Below are positions 38,356 to 50,308 of a stretch of 64,000 bases of DNA, piece after piece (the stretch's first letter is position 1; every line of letters starts with the position of its first letter). The notes below the pieces were generated by a model that was not told where the DNA came from, did no database searches, and saw nothing but the letters and a program-made list of their open reading frames with translations. This DNA comes from Tyto alba (taxonomy: Eukaryota > Chordata > Aves > Strigiformes > Tytonidae), in NCBI RefSeq assembly GCF_018691265.1, contig NW_024881282.1, positions 55,348,227-55,412,226 of the forward strand. The letters are read 5' to 3'. The position numbers and the translations under genes are program-made.

Positions 38356-41030
38356 CTGCACTGGCTTTCCTGTCTTTGAATATTTAATGGGGTCATGGCA
38401 GTTTTCCTCAGTCTGATGCATTTGTAAATGCTTTTATTATAGCTGTTCTTCATTTATCAATCTGCTCCTCAGATTTCTGTTTTGCCTTATTATGTTTTTA
38501 AATTTAAGTTATCTGTATGGTAGATTATTTATACTGCTCTCTTGAAAGGCTCTTTTTGTTTCCAAAAGCTTTTTTTCCTTTCCTGCTTAAACATATTAGA
38601 TATTTTTCAGTGATCCTTTTAGAATATTTTCATGTATAGCAACTAAACTAATATTTCTAATAACTGGAGACTTGAACCAGTCTCCTCCTCGCTTGCATTT
38701 TAATCAGTAGAATATTCCCACAAAAATAGGTAGGATCACATCAATAGGGAAAAAAACCTAAGTCATAAAATCAGTAGATAGTTTGATACAAAAAAACAGT
38801 TAATTAATCAAATTTCACTATTGATTTTTTGTTTATTTGTTCCTTCCTAGCAATTCACAACATCCTTAACACATCTATAGCTACAAGACTCAATCTTTCT
38901 ATGTCTCTACATCTCTGCTTTGGAACAAACTACATAAAATCTGTCTAAAAGCCACAAAATCATTTGAAGAGTTTATAAAGTTGTAAACAGTATTTTTAGA
39001 ACACAAATAGTTTGGTGTACAAAACCCTTTCTATTATATTAAAGAGAATGTGGATATAACCTTAAAGAAAAATTTTTACAGAAATTCAGGAGATAACATT
39101 CCAACAGTATTTACTGAGATCTGAGCAGTGACTTCTCTAGGAATCTATTCTGAATCCCAGACCAACCAGTTTCTGAGGATGGAAACTGCATGAGTTGCTC
39201 TTTCTCCCCAGCTGTTTGGTTTGTTTTGTTTTTTTTTTTTTTAAGGGGGATAAAAGACTGAGTTGTAGGTGGGACCACACACAGGGTTATGAAGAGGTCA
39301 GCGTGAAAGGGATTGTGGTATTTCCAGGATGGAAGTGCCAGACATTTCATAAAGACATGTTAAAAAATTTTAATTCAGTTTTGCAGATTAGCAATAAAAA
39401 TATTTCTATTATTTTCTTAAAAACTCAAATTCTCCAGTGCTTTATTGGAACCTATGCTTTTGTTATATCTGAGCTTTTCACAACTTTTAACATCTTCTCA
39501 AATTTAAAAGTAGGTCATATATTTCAGCATATGTAATGTAAAAATGTATGCCAAATATTTGTAAAGTGAGTCATAGCAACATTAAAGAGACCATATCCAA
39601 AAATGTGATCTTGAAACCATTTTATTCAAATTATGTCTGTTCCTGAAAGTATAACGTCCATATACATACCAGTTTTCCTGTTGACCAACTCACATTCACA
39701 GAGCTATGGATTCTAGAGTTTAGCCTTATTTTCCCTGCTTATATGGCAAGTCTAGAGGTTAGACTGTTTAACCAGGAAACTAAATAAAGGTAGTTATGAG
39801 AAAAGTCTAAAGTAGTTTTTTCATTTGAATTTGCAGTTTGAAAAAGATTAATATCTGTGCTTTTCTCAGCTTCTGTGATAATATTCAGCCTTAGATCCCA
39901 CGAAATATTCAAGCGCTATTATCTCACTTAACAGATACTTGGGAGAGTAGAAATTTGCAAATTCCTTTCCAAGAAGGCTTTCACAGAAACACAGCTAACA
40001 TAAGGCCTGGATCGAGGAAGGCGATGATGTTTTCAAGTGAGACATAGAATTTAAGAACCTAAAACTGAGCTCTTGAAAGCTCCTGCTTAATCTTTGGAGG
40101 TGCCCAGACTCTATCAGCACCTCATTTTTCAGTGCTGAGTTTCCTCAGATGCTTGATTTTTAGGTCTGCAAAGGTTTAAAAGCAAATCACTAGTGACATG
40201 ACTGACAATATCTTGGCTTCTGTCTCATATTTTAGTCTCATCAACAGTAGCAAGCTTGGTTCTGCCATTCATTTCCACTGTGTATCTCAACTTGAAAGAC
40301 ATTCTCTCAGCAAATTTACCAGCATGAAAGGGGAAATGTAGGAGAGAGTTTAGGCTTGTTGCTGAATGGAACAAGGAGCTTTTAATAAGAGCCTAAACCC
40401 TTTTTGGATCTGGGCCTACACAGTTTGCCATCAGCATTGCAGGATCTGTGATAATGCAAGAAATTGAGCCCTACTTTCTTCACCCCCAGGAAGATTCTTT
40501 AATCACAGAACTATGATTGCAGTTGCCTATAGGCTCGTCTTTCTGTCTAGTGAAAACCTCTAGAGAGATCAGAAATATTGCATCCATTACTTGGTACTGA
40601 ACTGGAAGAACTGAAGGAAAGAATCTGCAAAGAATAACAGAATAAACAGCTAAAAAATCCAGTAGATAAGTTTATATAGTAAGGAAAATTCAGATCAGAT
40701 TAGGAAAAGCTTCATGGTAGAAATGATGGGGAAGAATTGAAAGAGAGACTGTGAAAGTCTCTGTAAGATACTCCTATATTTTTGGGAATGACAGGGATAT
40801 TTTAGATCCTGAGCTAAATATCAAAGTTTAGTTCTTGCACTCCTTTCTCTCATGAGGATGAAAAAAGGTAGTTTCTTCCTGTTGTGTGCCACTCTAAATG
40901 TTTTGGAAATTTATGGAGAAATATGAAGTTTAGGATCTATGTATTAAATTTTTCCTTATTTTTCCCTCATAGACAGTGCAATCAAAACTCAGGCTACAAA
41001 GGTCGGGGACAACACATTAATTAAATTTTT
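38356..41030. other. Noncoding stretch, nothing recognised
   Basis: AT-rich, with a T run near 39228-39242. No recognised gene or repeat family. Confidence 0.5.
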
Positions 41031-41035
41031 GTATT
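41031..41035. repeat. 5' target-site duplication GTATT of the solo LTR
   Basis: GTATT immediately precedes the LTR terminus TG at 41036 and is repeated exactly at 41632-41636. Confidence 0.85.
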
Positions 41036-41309
41036 TGCACTGGTTTTGACTGGGGTAGAGTTAACTTTCTTTCCAGTAGCTAGTGTGGCGCTATGTTTTT
41101 GATTTGTGCTGGAAATGGTGTTGATAATATAGAGATGTTTTCATTATTGCTGAGCAGTGTTTACACAGGGTCAAGGCCTTTTCTGCCCCTCACCCCACCA
41201 CACCAGCGAGTAGACTGGAGGTGCACAAAGAGTTGGGAGGGGACACAGCCGGGACAGCTGACCCCAACTGATCAAAGGGATATCCTATACCATATGATGT
41301 CATGATCAG

Positions 41310-41317
41310 TATATAAA
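41310..41317 (+). promoter_or_regulatory. LTR TATA box
   Basis: TATATAAA, placed about 190 bp before the ATTAAA signal of the same LTR. Confidence 0.6.
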
Positions 41318-41498
41318 GCTGAGGGAAAAAGAAGGAAGGGGGTGACATTTGGAGTGATGGCGTTTGTCTTCCCAAGTCACCATTGTGTGTGCTGGAGCCC
41401 GGCTGTCCTGGGGCTGGCTGAGCACCTGCCTGCCCATGGGAAGGGCTGAATGGATTCCTTGTTTTGCTTTGCTTGCATGCTCAGTTTTTGCTTTAGCT

Positions 41499-41504
41499 AT
41501 TAAA
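41499..41504 (+). terminator. LTR polyadenylation signal ATTAAA
   Basis: ATTAAA in the position expected for the R region of this LTR. Confidence 0.6.
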
Positions 41505-41631
41505 CTGTCCTTACCTCAATGCATGAGTTTTCTCACTTTAATCTTCCGATTCTCTCCCCCCATCCCACCAGAGGGGGACAGAACAAGCAGCTGGGTCGTG
41601 CTTACTTGCCAGCTGGGTTTACACCACAACA

Positions 41632-41636
41632 GTATT
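41632..41636. repeat. 3' target-site duplication GTATT of the solo LTR
   Basis: Exact copy of 41031-41035, directly after the terminal CA of the LTR. Confidence 0.85.
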
Positions 41637-42180
41637 GAATAAGCCTCTAAGACAACTCTATCTGAAGACATTTAAAAGCAGACAAACATCCTAAAGAGCT
41701 TTACTGAAGCCAGAAAGGCTGCATCTACACAAATATGACACCACATGGTTCCAGGATACTATGACACCTTAACAGAGACTTGAGCAATGCTCACATTACC
41801 ATACTGAACCGACAGAAGACAGACTATAAAATCCTAACTGTCAGACCCACAACTCCATATGCCATCCTGTACAGTAACCCGAGATATTTGGAGGGGGAAT
41901 CATGTGATAATGTACCTTTGGCTCACAAGCTGCGCAAGCCTTTGGTGTGGGAAGGAGGTTTTGCTGAATGTTAACGAAGAGCAAAGAGGCTCAAAAGCTC
42001 GTCAATACTGTACCTGTGCATACAAAAGGCCTCCTGAGGAGACGCATCTGGAGAACCAACAGAGACCACAGCAGACTCTGAGGCTTCTTTAATGTCTCTC
42101 CACCGTGGAGCCAAAAGATGCCCTCAGGTGAATTCAACAGCAGGATAAGAACAAAAGTTTAAAAAAAAAAAAAAAAAAAT
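41637..42180. other. Unrecognised stretch ending in poly(A)
   Basis: Moderate GC, with no recognised repeat or gene, ending in A19 at 42161-42179. A retrocopy ending at this A run is conceivable, but no parent sequence was recognised. Confidence 0.35.
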
Positions 42181-42660
42181 TAAGTTTACTCCAGGGAAGC
42201 TCCTTCTAGTCATCCTGTGTCAGACTCACCTCAGCCCTTACATTTTTTGACTGATCTACTCTGGTTTTGCTTTGCACCATGCACATCTAGCAAAGAGCTA
42301 CCTCATTTTAAACTGTCACATTTGATGTGTCCAGAAAGGCCAGATGAACCCAGCCTGTGGCTGTGGTTGCCCAGGGAGGGTTTTGTAAGAGAACAGAAAC
42401 CTCCCCCGTCACTGGTATTTCCACAGTCATCACAGGGAAGGAGGGTCTCCCTGGCATCGCTGGGCAGAAGGGCCAGTCCCTGGTACCAGGGCCAGGCGCT
42501 GCACTTTCGCACAGCCGCTCTCCTTCGTGCCCCTCGTCCTTCAAGCACCACGGGAAATGGAGTGGCAAAACAGGGGGAGATAAATGCCAGGTATTCCTCA
42601 CTAATCCAGAAAAAAGCTGCAGCAAAGGCCCCCTGGTTTCCTTTGGACGTTTACTAGAAT
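42181..42660. other. GC-richer stretch of unknown nature
   Basis: Open frames overlap on both strands because stops are rare. One plus-strand frame near 42440-42480 reads five consecutive Gly-X-Y triplets, but it lacks splice signals and the periodicity breaks at once. No gene is supported. Confidence 0.4.
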
Positions 42661-43894
42661 ATATCATGTATTTCACACAGGCACATATACACACGTATAT
42701 AGACTCACAGAATCAAGTAGAAAAAAAATATTTTAAAAAATCAAGATTACCTTTTTAATGATGTCTTCCTGTTCATCTAGAAACTGTAGAAAAATCATAG
42801 CCTGTGTACCCGCACCTATAAAGCTTTTAAATGGCTTAGACTCAGTCTGTGTGTAAAATGTGTGCTGCTGTTGCAGTGCCAGTAAATGACATGATGCTTT
42901 GTTTCCCACTGTTATGATGCTTTAGTGCTGGAGTTGTTGTACTGATAAAAATATTCTTCACCTCTTATAGCAACTTTTCTCAAGTGCCTCTGCCACGTTC
43001 TCCCCTGGTGAATTCCAGCTTCTCTCCCTCTCCAGTGAATTTACCCAACTGCAGTTAACATTTCCAGTGATGTAAATCTCAAACTCCACATTTTTTTCTC
43101 ACAACCCTAAGCTAAGTGTTGCCCCAAATCAGTTTGAGAAATACATCTTTATGACATGGCAGTACAAGTGCAAACCAGCTACATTAAAATATAACTGTGC
43201 CTAAGCTACGTGCTATAGGCTCCCGTTGCCTCAGCAGAGATGTGAGACAAGCAGAGATATGCCCATTCCTGACAGAAAGTCTGATGAGGGAAGCTTCAGC
43301 ACAGACAATGTGGCCTGAGCAAAACTGACCAAAACTGTGTTTTACAGGGGTAGCTGCTTCACTGGGGGAATGATGTGAATTTATAAACTTGAGCTTTGAC
43401 TGCAACATTGCATACAGACCAGAGGTGATTTATCTGTAAACTATGAATCCTCTGCTGCTGAAATATTTCTAGGGAAAGGAAGTGTTGGGAGGCTTGTTTT
43501 GCTCAGTCATATTGACCTACTGAGAGGAGTGCAGCTCTGTAGTTCCTGTGTGCAGGCACTGGAAGTTGTCATGTCTATGCCTATGTACGCTAAAGTCACC
43601 GAGCCATGATCTTCAAAAGCGCTTCAGATTCTGTCTCCTTCTTTAGATACCTCTGTTAAGGCATCAGCAAGATCTCCAAAATGACCAGTCAGCTGCCACT
43701 GCAGCTGGCAGGTGCCTATTTTCTGCTGGGGGTCAGTATGCGCAGACCTAACTAAAACATGGCAACGTTGCTTCTTGACATAAATTGCTCAGAGCCTGAC
43801 ATTGGATCTGATCTGCATTTCTTTTGGCAGCAGTGTGGGGTCAGCACATTACTCCTCTCTTTTCACACTCTAGGCATTTATTTCTGCCCTCTCA
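42661..43894. other. Noncoding stretch, nothing recognised
   Basis: Moderate GC, with no recognised repeat or gene. Confidence 0.45.
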
Positions 43895-43908
43895 TTGCCC
43901 CCTGGAGT
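43895..43908 (-). promoter_or_regulatory. CTCF-like binding motif, minus orientation
   Basis: TTGCCCCCTGGAGT matches the reverse-complement CTCF core SYGCCMYCTRGTGG at 11 of 14 positions, with the central GCCCCCTGG intact. It is weaker than the motifs at 10212 and 34251 and faces the opposite way. Confidence 0.3.
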
Positions 43909-43995
43909 GTGTTGGCAAAGCTGCTTGGGTGGCCCAAGCCAAGTACTGAACTGAACCTGGAAACCAGGACAGCTGAAAATTAATCTTTTCAGCAA

Positions 43996-44224
43996 TTTTC
44001 TCTTTTTCTTCTTTTTCTTTCTTCTTTTTCTTTTCATTTTCTCTTTTTCTTCTTTTTCTTTTTCTTTTTCTTTTCCTTTTTATTTTTTTCTTTTATCTTT
44101 TATATTTTTCTTTTTTCTTTTTTCCTTTTATTTTCCTTTTTTTTTTTCACTTCCTCCCTCCCTCCCATTCTCCTTCCTTTTCTAATTTTCATTTCTTTCC
44201 TCCATTTACTTCCTTCCTTTCCTT
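43996..44224. repeat. Long polypyrimidine (C/T) tract
   Basis: About 230 bp made almost wholly of T and C on the plus strand, mostly TTTTTC-type units with a CCCT run near 44150-44165, interrupted by scattered A and G. Such tracts can form triplex (H-DNA). Confidence 0.9.
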
Positions 44225-46287
44225 TGCTTTGCTGATTCAGTTCTTTTATCTAGTTTGCCTTATAGATAAAACATTTTCAATTTACCAAAGTGGCGTTAGG
44301 CTGTGATTATAGAGGAAATCAGAGATGTTTAAGCCAGTTTAAGAAACAGTCATGTAAAACCATTCCTATACTCAACAAAGTGAAACCAGCCTTATTCACC
44401 TCCTGTGAGTTGAAACTTCAGCTCCAGTTTTTAACAGTACTAATACATTTATTCACAGTGAATTCTCCTATGATCATTGAAGGGCTGATGTTTTCAAAAG
44501 CTTGACCCCAGAGCACTTTGGAAATTACCACTCTTAAGTGGTATAGAAATTGTGGAGCAAACTGTTTGAAAACTATTTAATTTTTGCCAGAAAGTTTCCA
44601 AGCAGTTGTGTCCCTGTTTAGAAAATACTTCATATTATATTATAGTTGGTGACTCCATTTGTCTTTCTGTGATGTACATGTACACCCCATGTTTTCATCA
44701 TTTACAATACATTTTGAATAAATTAAATGTTGTTTATAGTTGAAAAATGAGTGGTAGAATCTGTCTTGCTTACATTTTTTTTCTACATCTCTATCCATAT
44801 TTCTAATATATATGTATATTAGACAAAAACAAAGGTATTTTACACTTCCTTATCTCACTGTTGCATATCTGAACATCTGGGCTTGTTCCTGAATTTGGAT
44901 ATACATTTTTCATTTGTTCTTCTGTCATGTCCACTTCACAGATCCTGAAAATTGACACTCCAGAAGCTTATCAATACACAGATCATCTCTGATTGAACTC
45001 AGAGATACAGAGTCCTTATACTTTTTGTTTACTCATGAAAATTCATCTAATAACAGGTATAATCACTACTGTTGGTTATTGTGCTTGAGTATATGTGGGC
45101 TTTCAGAGTAAACAAACGTATTGACTTCTGTTTCTGCTAGGTTAACCTAATTCTTGCTTAGGTCAAGATTTTAAACATTGATCAGTGCAATAATATTCAG
45201 CATTCAATGTCTTCTTCTTCAGCAGCAATTTAGGTAGAGTGACTTCAGAGAATTACTTGAAATTTGTGATACAGATGTATTAAAGGAGCTAAGTATTTTG
45301 TGTCACCCTTTCATTTTGAACATCACACCGCTGGTTTAGTTTGGCTTCACAAATAGCTACACTGAGTAATAATTTTTAATTCAGTGGAATAATTTTTAAT
45401 GTTTTCTTTTTGTAATGAAGGGAAATGCCACTGAATGGCTTTGTCAGGAGGAGCAGAATTGTAATATCTTCTCTTTCTGGAAGAAATGGATCCTGTTTCT
45501 CTGATTTTAAACCAGGTTGTCACCAAAATATCTTATCTCAGCTGTTCCTTTCTTTATTCACTTTAACCACAGAATACAGAAAAGACCTCACTAACTTCAA
45601 TTTTGAGGCTTTCCACTTTTTGATATTAAGCCATACGCTTAGATTTACATGACTATGTACACCAGCATAAACCTCCCACACTTCAGTATTTTCTCTGTCT
45701 TTGAGTAGATGATTGGTACTTACTTAATAACAGAGCAGAACAACTGACAGTACATGGATACTGATTTTAGAAAAATGATGGGTCCATGGCACAAAAGTTG
45801 GAATTTCATCTATGGTGTATGGCAAGTTCTTTTCAAATGAAACAAAGAACATCAGCTGAATTATTCTTGTCACAGTAGATAGTACTTTTGAGGAAAAAAA
45901 TAAGAAAGGTTTGAGGTATATTTACAACTTTTCTTATTGTTGTGGTTAGAGACGTTTACATCTGTTGATTTATGCCTTAGTAACTCACTTACTGAACTTT
46001 CTAAAAAAACAATTTTCCCTGAGAAATACATAATTTGTGAAATCTCCATCCTGCAAGTACTTTCTGCAGCTCAGAATGATGAGCTGTCCATGCTAACATA
46101 GAAATGTTTCTGAGCTGGGATATATATGGGTTTTACAACAAAAGAAAATTTGCATTTCAGTTTCTTAGAACTGTTCTCTGCAGCTTCCTGATACCTTATT
46201 TAAAATGTGTTACAGCTTGAGCTGGTTTGCTTGTGCTGGAGTCCACATTAACAACTATTTTAATACAGTTTGACATTTCATACATTT
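44225..46287. other. Noncoding stretch, nothing recognised
   Basis: AT-rich, with no recognised gene or repeat family. Confidence 0.5.
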
Positions 46288-46590
46288 GAGAGACTTTTTA
46301 CCAAGGCCTGTAGTGACAACACAAAGGACAATGGTTTTAAATTGAGAGAGGGTAGATTTAGATTGGACATAAGGAAGAAATTTTTTATGATGACAGTAAT
46401 GAGACACTGGATCAGGTTGCCCAGAGAAGCTGTGGCTGCTCCCTCCCTGGAAGTGTTCAAGGTCAGGTTGGATGGGGCTTTGAGCAACCTGGTCTAGTAG
46501 ACGATGTCCCTGCCCATGGCAGGGGGGTTAGAAGTAGATGACCTTTAAAAGACCCTTCCAATCCAAACCATCCTGAGATTATATGATTTT
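46288..46590 (+). mobile_element. CR1 LINE, 5'-truncated avian copy with intact 3' end
   Basis: The 3' terminal part of an avian CR1. In order it carries GGGTAGATTTAGATTGGACATAAGG, a block ending CAGGTTGCCCAGAGAAGCTGTG, then TGGATGGGGCTTTGAGCAACCTGGTCTAG, CCCTGCCCATGGCAGGGGG, and the closing GACCTTTAAAAGACCCTTCCAATCCAAACCATCCTGAG. CR1 ends in short direct repeats rather than poly(A), and the GATTATATGATT tail fits that. It is fairly young, judging by closeness to the remembered family consensus. The 5' boundary is approximate. Confidence 0.95.
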
Positions 46591-49500
46591 ATTTTACAAG
46601 GTGGTCTTTGATATAGGAAAAAACGTTTAGCATAACATGTGCAATTGCTTGAGATTAATTTTTTCATCCATATCAGTAACAGAATAATGTTATATATTAA
46701 ACAGATAATTTACAGACACTTACATTTGCTAAAAAAAATTAACAATTTAATAGATTGGTAAAATCCATTAGTCAAACAAAGTATTTGTGGTCTGTATGGT
46801 TAACTGAACCTTTTTTTCTCTCCCTCTCTTTTAGTTTGTGCTGACATATATTTTTGCATTTTATTTTGAGATTTAGATTTAAGCAGCAGTGGAAATTAGG
46901 CAGAAGTCTTTATGTTCCCCAGGTTGTGAGTTTAAATATACCCCAACTCTTAACAAATTTTGGTACAGATTCACTCAGAAGTTTGAGCAAGGCATATAAA
47001 GCAGTTTGAAAACCTTGTTGATATTTCAGATTTCTAATAAAAAATACCAGGTAGGTTTGAAGTTTTATTTTAAAACTTTATTTTATTGCAAGAAAAATTT
47101 TGCAGAACCTATAAACTCAGGGGAAACTAAATCAAGAGATTTCATGATCCTAGCAATGGGAAAAGTAGTCTCAAAAACATTTCTACTCAGAAGGATATCC
47201 TGAAGGCTTATATTATATCGTACTCTGGAAAAGAATGAGTTCAGTCCAGGCTAAGGCATGGAATGAAATTTTGTTCCTATTTACCCAGATGTGACCTGCC
47301 TGGTGTCAAAGATCCATAAATGAGAGCAGAGTTTGGTCTGTGTTTTGTGATACCCTTCGTGACTTGAAATTTTATTCAGACATGTTTACAGGACTTAGAG
47401 AAACAGAATGAAATTTCTGGCCTCAACTAGAATCTGCTGTACAAATTCTAGTTTAAGATTAAGTTAGATCTTTACTAGATTTAGCAAATAATTATGTAAC
47501 TCATTTTGACTCAAGAGTGAAAGTCTCTTTGCAAAATTATGTATTTGTCAGGAAAAAAAATAAAGGTTTTGAGGGAGTAGAAATTATTCTGAATGGGTGG
47601 AAAATTGAGCTTTTCAGTCAATATGAAAATGACTAAATATCTTCAATTCAACATTTTGTTTTTGACATATTTCTTCGACACTTCAGAAATATTTTGGTTT
47701 GGGGCAGCTATGATGAAAATTAAGGAATAAGATTCATAAAGCTGCTGGTGGTCCCATACCACAAAGCCCAGCAGTCGGAATAATCACCTAGGAAGTAGGA
47801 GATCAACATTCAGATCCGTCTGAAACAGAAGTCTGTTCCAGAGCATGGATTTAAGACAATGTTTGTTTTGTCCCCTGTGTGTTTTAAACAGCTGTCAACT
47901 GAAGTAGTTGATTCAGAGTAGGACGACATCAACAGAAAACAAATAAGCTCAGAACACCAGCCCTCAGAATACTGGTAGGGACACTGGCTTGGAAATTTTA
48001 CTTTTAAATTTCTTATTAAATGTAAAGACAGAAATCCCACACACCAACTGAGTATTCCAACCAGTCCTTCTGGCACAGGTCTTACTGGGGAGGGAAAAAG
48101 GTCAGGCTACCAGGATTTGCTCTTTCGTCACCACCCCACTTTCCATCTCTGCAGAGCTCCTGTGCAGCTGCCAATCATACACTCCCCAGTGGTGTATGGT
48201 GCCCCAGCTTCTCACTAGTTTCTCTACAGTTGAAGAGAACCTGAATTAAAAAAGGGAACAAGAGTGTAGGTGTGTCAGGGTGTATCCCTGCTCTTCTGTT
48301 ATTGATGTGAGCCTATCTGTATTGTGCATCTTGGCATAAGTATGTGGCATCAACATGTAATCCAGTGCAGAGGCACCACGCGTGCTGTGCAGAGAGGAAG
48401 GAAAGAAGCTTCTCTTCTGCACATCTGTTTGTTTGGGGGACGGATGCTCCAAAGGACTTTTGGATAGAGTGGGATTTTTCACTTCCTGTAATGCCTTAAT
48501 TTATGGCTTGGGGTTTCTCTGAGGGACGCTGATTTTGCAGCTAAGTACTCTCACACAATATTGTCTACTGAAAAAAATATACAAAACCACATTTTTCCTG
48601 AACAAGGGTCAAGTAAAGTAAAAGGTAGTTTCTTTGAATTTTAAGACTTCTCCCCAAAAATACTTTGCTCAGTTCTGTTTTGTCTTTTGCCTTTCTTACA
48701 GGATCAAACTCTTCTTGCTTTTCTGACCTTCTCTTCACTTTCTGGGCTCATCTGCTCTTAGTGCATGCAACTCAAACAGATGCTTCTAAGGTTTATGGCC
48801 TTACATTGAAAACTCCTCTATAAAATCTGCTCGCCTTTTGACTGATCTTGTAATTTAACCTTGTGCAGTGGCACACACTTTTCCTGCAGTCTTACTTATT
48901 TATGCTGGATATTTTGATGCTCAGTGAAGATTTACTATCTGCTACAACAATAGGAGTCCTCTCTGTGATTCTGTACTACACCTTTTTACCTGCTGCTTAG
49001 TATCCTTTCCAATGTAACGTCCTGGCTGCGCAAGATCAGGAGGCAGAAGGTAAAGTACACACAGGAGGAAACAGGTACAGTTTTGACTTGTTAGACATGG
49101 TCCAGTGAATGGAGTCATACTAGTAACATGCAGGCTTGTAATTGAACAAGTCTGAATTGTTCATACTGCCTTCAAGAGTTGGAGTAGCAGAAGGCTAACA
49201 AATTTCATTTGACAAGAAAATTCTCATATATACAAGAAACTACCAAGGTCTTAAATTGGATCAATAGCAAAATCCCCCAGAATATAGTTAACTAGTCACT
49301 TTAACACACTATTGTTTGTTGTGGGGGTCAAAATTTTCCCCCTTTTCCACTTTATCATGCTCACCCTTTCCTATGTATTCCCTACTCTCTCTAACTTTCA
49401 GATGGAACAATTGAATAAAATATGCAGCTACTGGTAGGTTTCATACTTCATATGTCAGCTAAAGCAAAAAAAGGATTAGTCAATAGCCTTTTCAAATTAA

Positions 49501-50185
49501 TCCTGACTTTGAATTCTGAATTTCTGGTGAACTGTTGACTGCAGCTCCAACAAATCCTGGGTAATGCTTTGGAAATACAGAAGTTCTGTGAGTGGAGAAG
49601 TAACATTCATCTTTTATTGTAGCTCAGGACCCCTTTCCTTCAAATTTAAATTCTTCTGTGAACAGAATCTGCTCAGGAAACCTCTAGTAAAAAATGTCAA
49701 GGTGACACCATAGTCCTCTGTGAATTATTTTGTTTCCAGCATATCCTATGTGTGCCAGCTGAAAAGGAAGAAGTACCCTGTGGATTTCATTATTAAATTT
49801 ACGCATTGCAAAATTATGCATAGAAGAGGGAATAGAATATATTTTTCATTTGGGCCTTAATCTATAACCCAAATGTGATAAACTCATTTTGTCTAATACT
49901 TGTCAGGTGTTTCCTCTTCCATCACTGTCATTAACAACTCCATACTGAGCAAACCCATAAAATTCCAAGGCAAACACCCAGGGTGTACTGCAGGATGGTA
50001 GCCATTTCATGTTTTATAGATGTATAGAATAAAATATCAACATCCAATATAACATAATGTATTACCGTTTGCCACTAAAATCTTAACAGTAAGTTCATAG
50101 TAAAGTTCAAAATTTTTTTTTTTATTTTGGATCACAAGCATAGAATATTGCTTATACCACGAAGGTCAAACAAAAAGAGTACATT
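46591..50185. other. Noncoding stretch, nothing recognised
   Basis: AT-rich with short random frames. No recognised gene or repeat family. Confidence 0.5.
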
Positions 50186-50232
50186 GTGTATGTATGTATA
50201 TGTATGTATGTAGGTAGGTATAGCTAGCTATA
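50186..50232. repeat. TGTA/TAGG tetranucleotide microsatellite
   Basis: GTGTATGTATGTATATG-type repeats passing into TAGGTAGG and then TAGCTAGC. It is an imperfect tetranucleotide array. Confidence 0.85.
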
Positions 50233-50246
50233 ACTGATACACTTAC

Positions 50247-50308
50247 CTCAAAATTTCCTCTGCTTACCCTTGAAGGTAATTTTTCAGATTCTATACTAAG
50301 CTGTCTGT
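50247..50308 (-). other. Weak candidate coding exon
   Basis: On the minus strand a consensus donor GAG|GTAAGTG follows 50247, and an acceptor TATTTTCAG precedes 50308, though its pyrimidine tract is short. The 62-nt unit is open in one frame only, entering with two bases and leaving in phase 0. That entry phase matches the exit phase of the candidate at 59121-59194, a one-in-three coincidence. No family was recognised. Confidence 0.12.

Larger units (their letters stand above)
41036..41631 (+). mobile_element. Solo LTR of an avian endogenous retrovirus (ERVL/class III-like)
   Basis: A 596-bp element that begins TGCACTGGTTTTGACTGGGG and ends CACCACAACA (TG...CA termini), flanked by exact 5-bp duplications GTATT. 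The sequence is of an LTR family widespread in birds. Motifs lie in LTR order: a CRE-like TGATGTCA at 41295-41302 (probably a decayed TGACGTCA), a TATA box TATATAAA at 41310-41317, and an ATTAAA polyadenylation signal at 41499-41504. No internal retroviral genes follow, so it is a solo LTR left by recombination between the two LTRs. Five-base duplications fit ERVL-type insertion. Open frames inside it are incidental. Confidence 0.9.

Noticed and set aside
41564..41578. CTCF-like CCACCAGAGGGGG inside the LTR
   Set aside because: It lacks the GGC core that CTCF requires at positions 10-12.
42217..42758. Overlapping open frames, including five Gly-X-Y triplets suggesting a collagen exon
   Set aside because: The Gly periodicity is only five triplets, breaks at once, has no splice sites at its ends, and lies in a stop-poor GC-rich patch.
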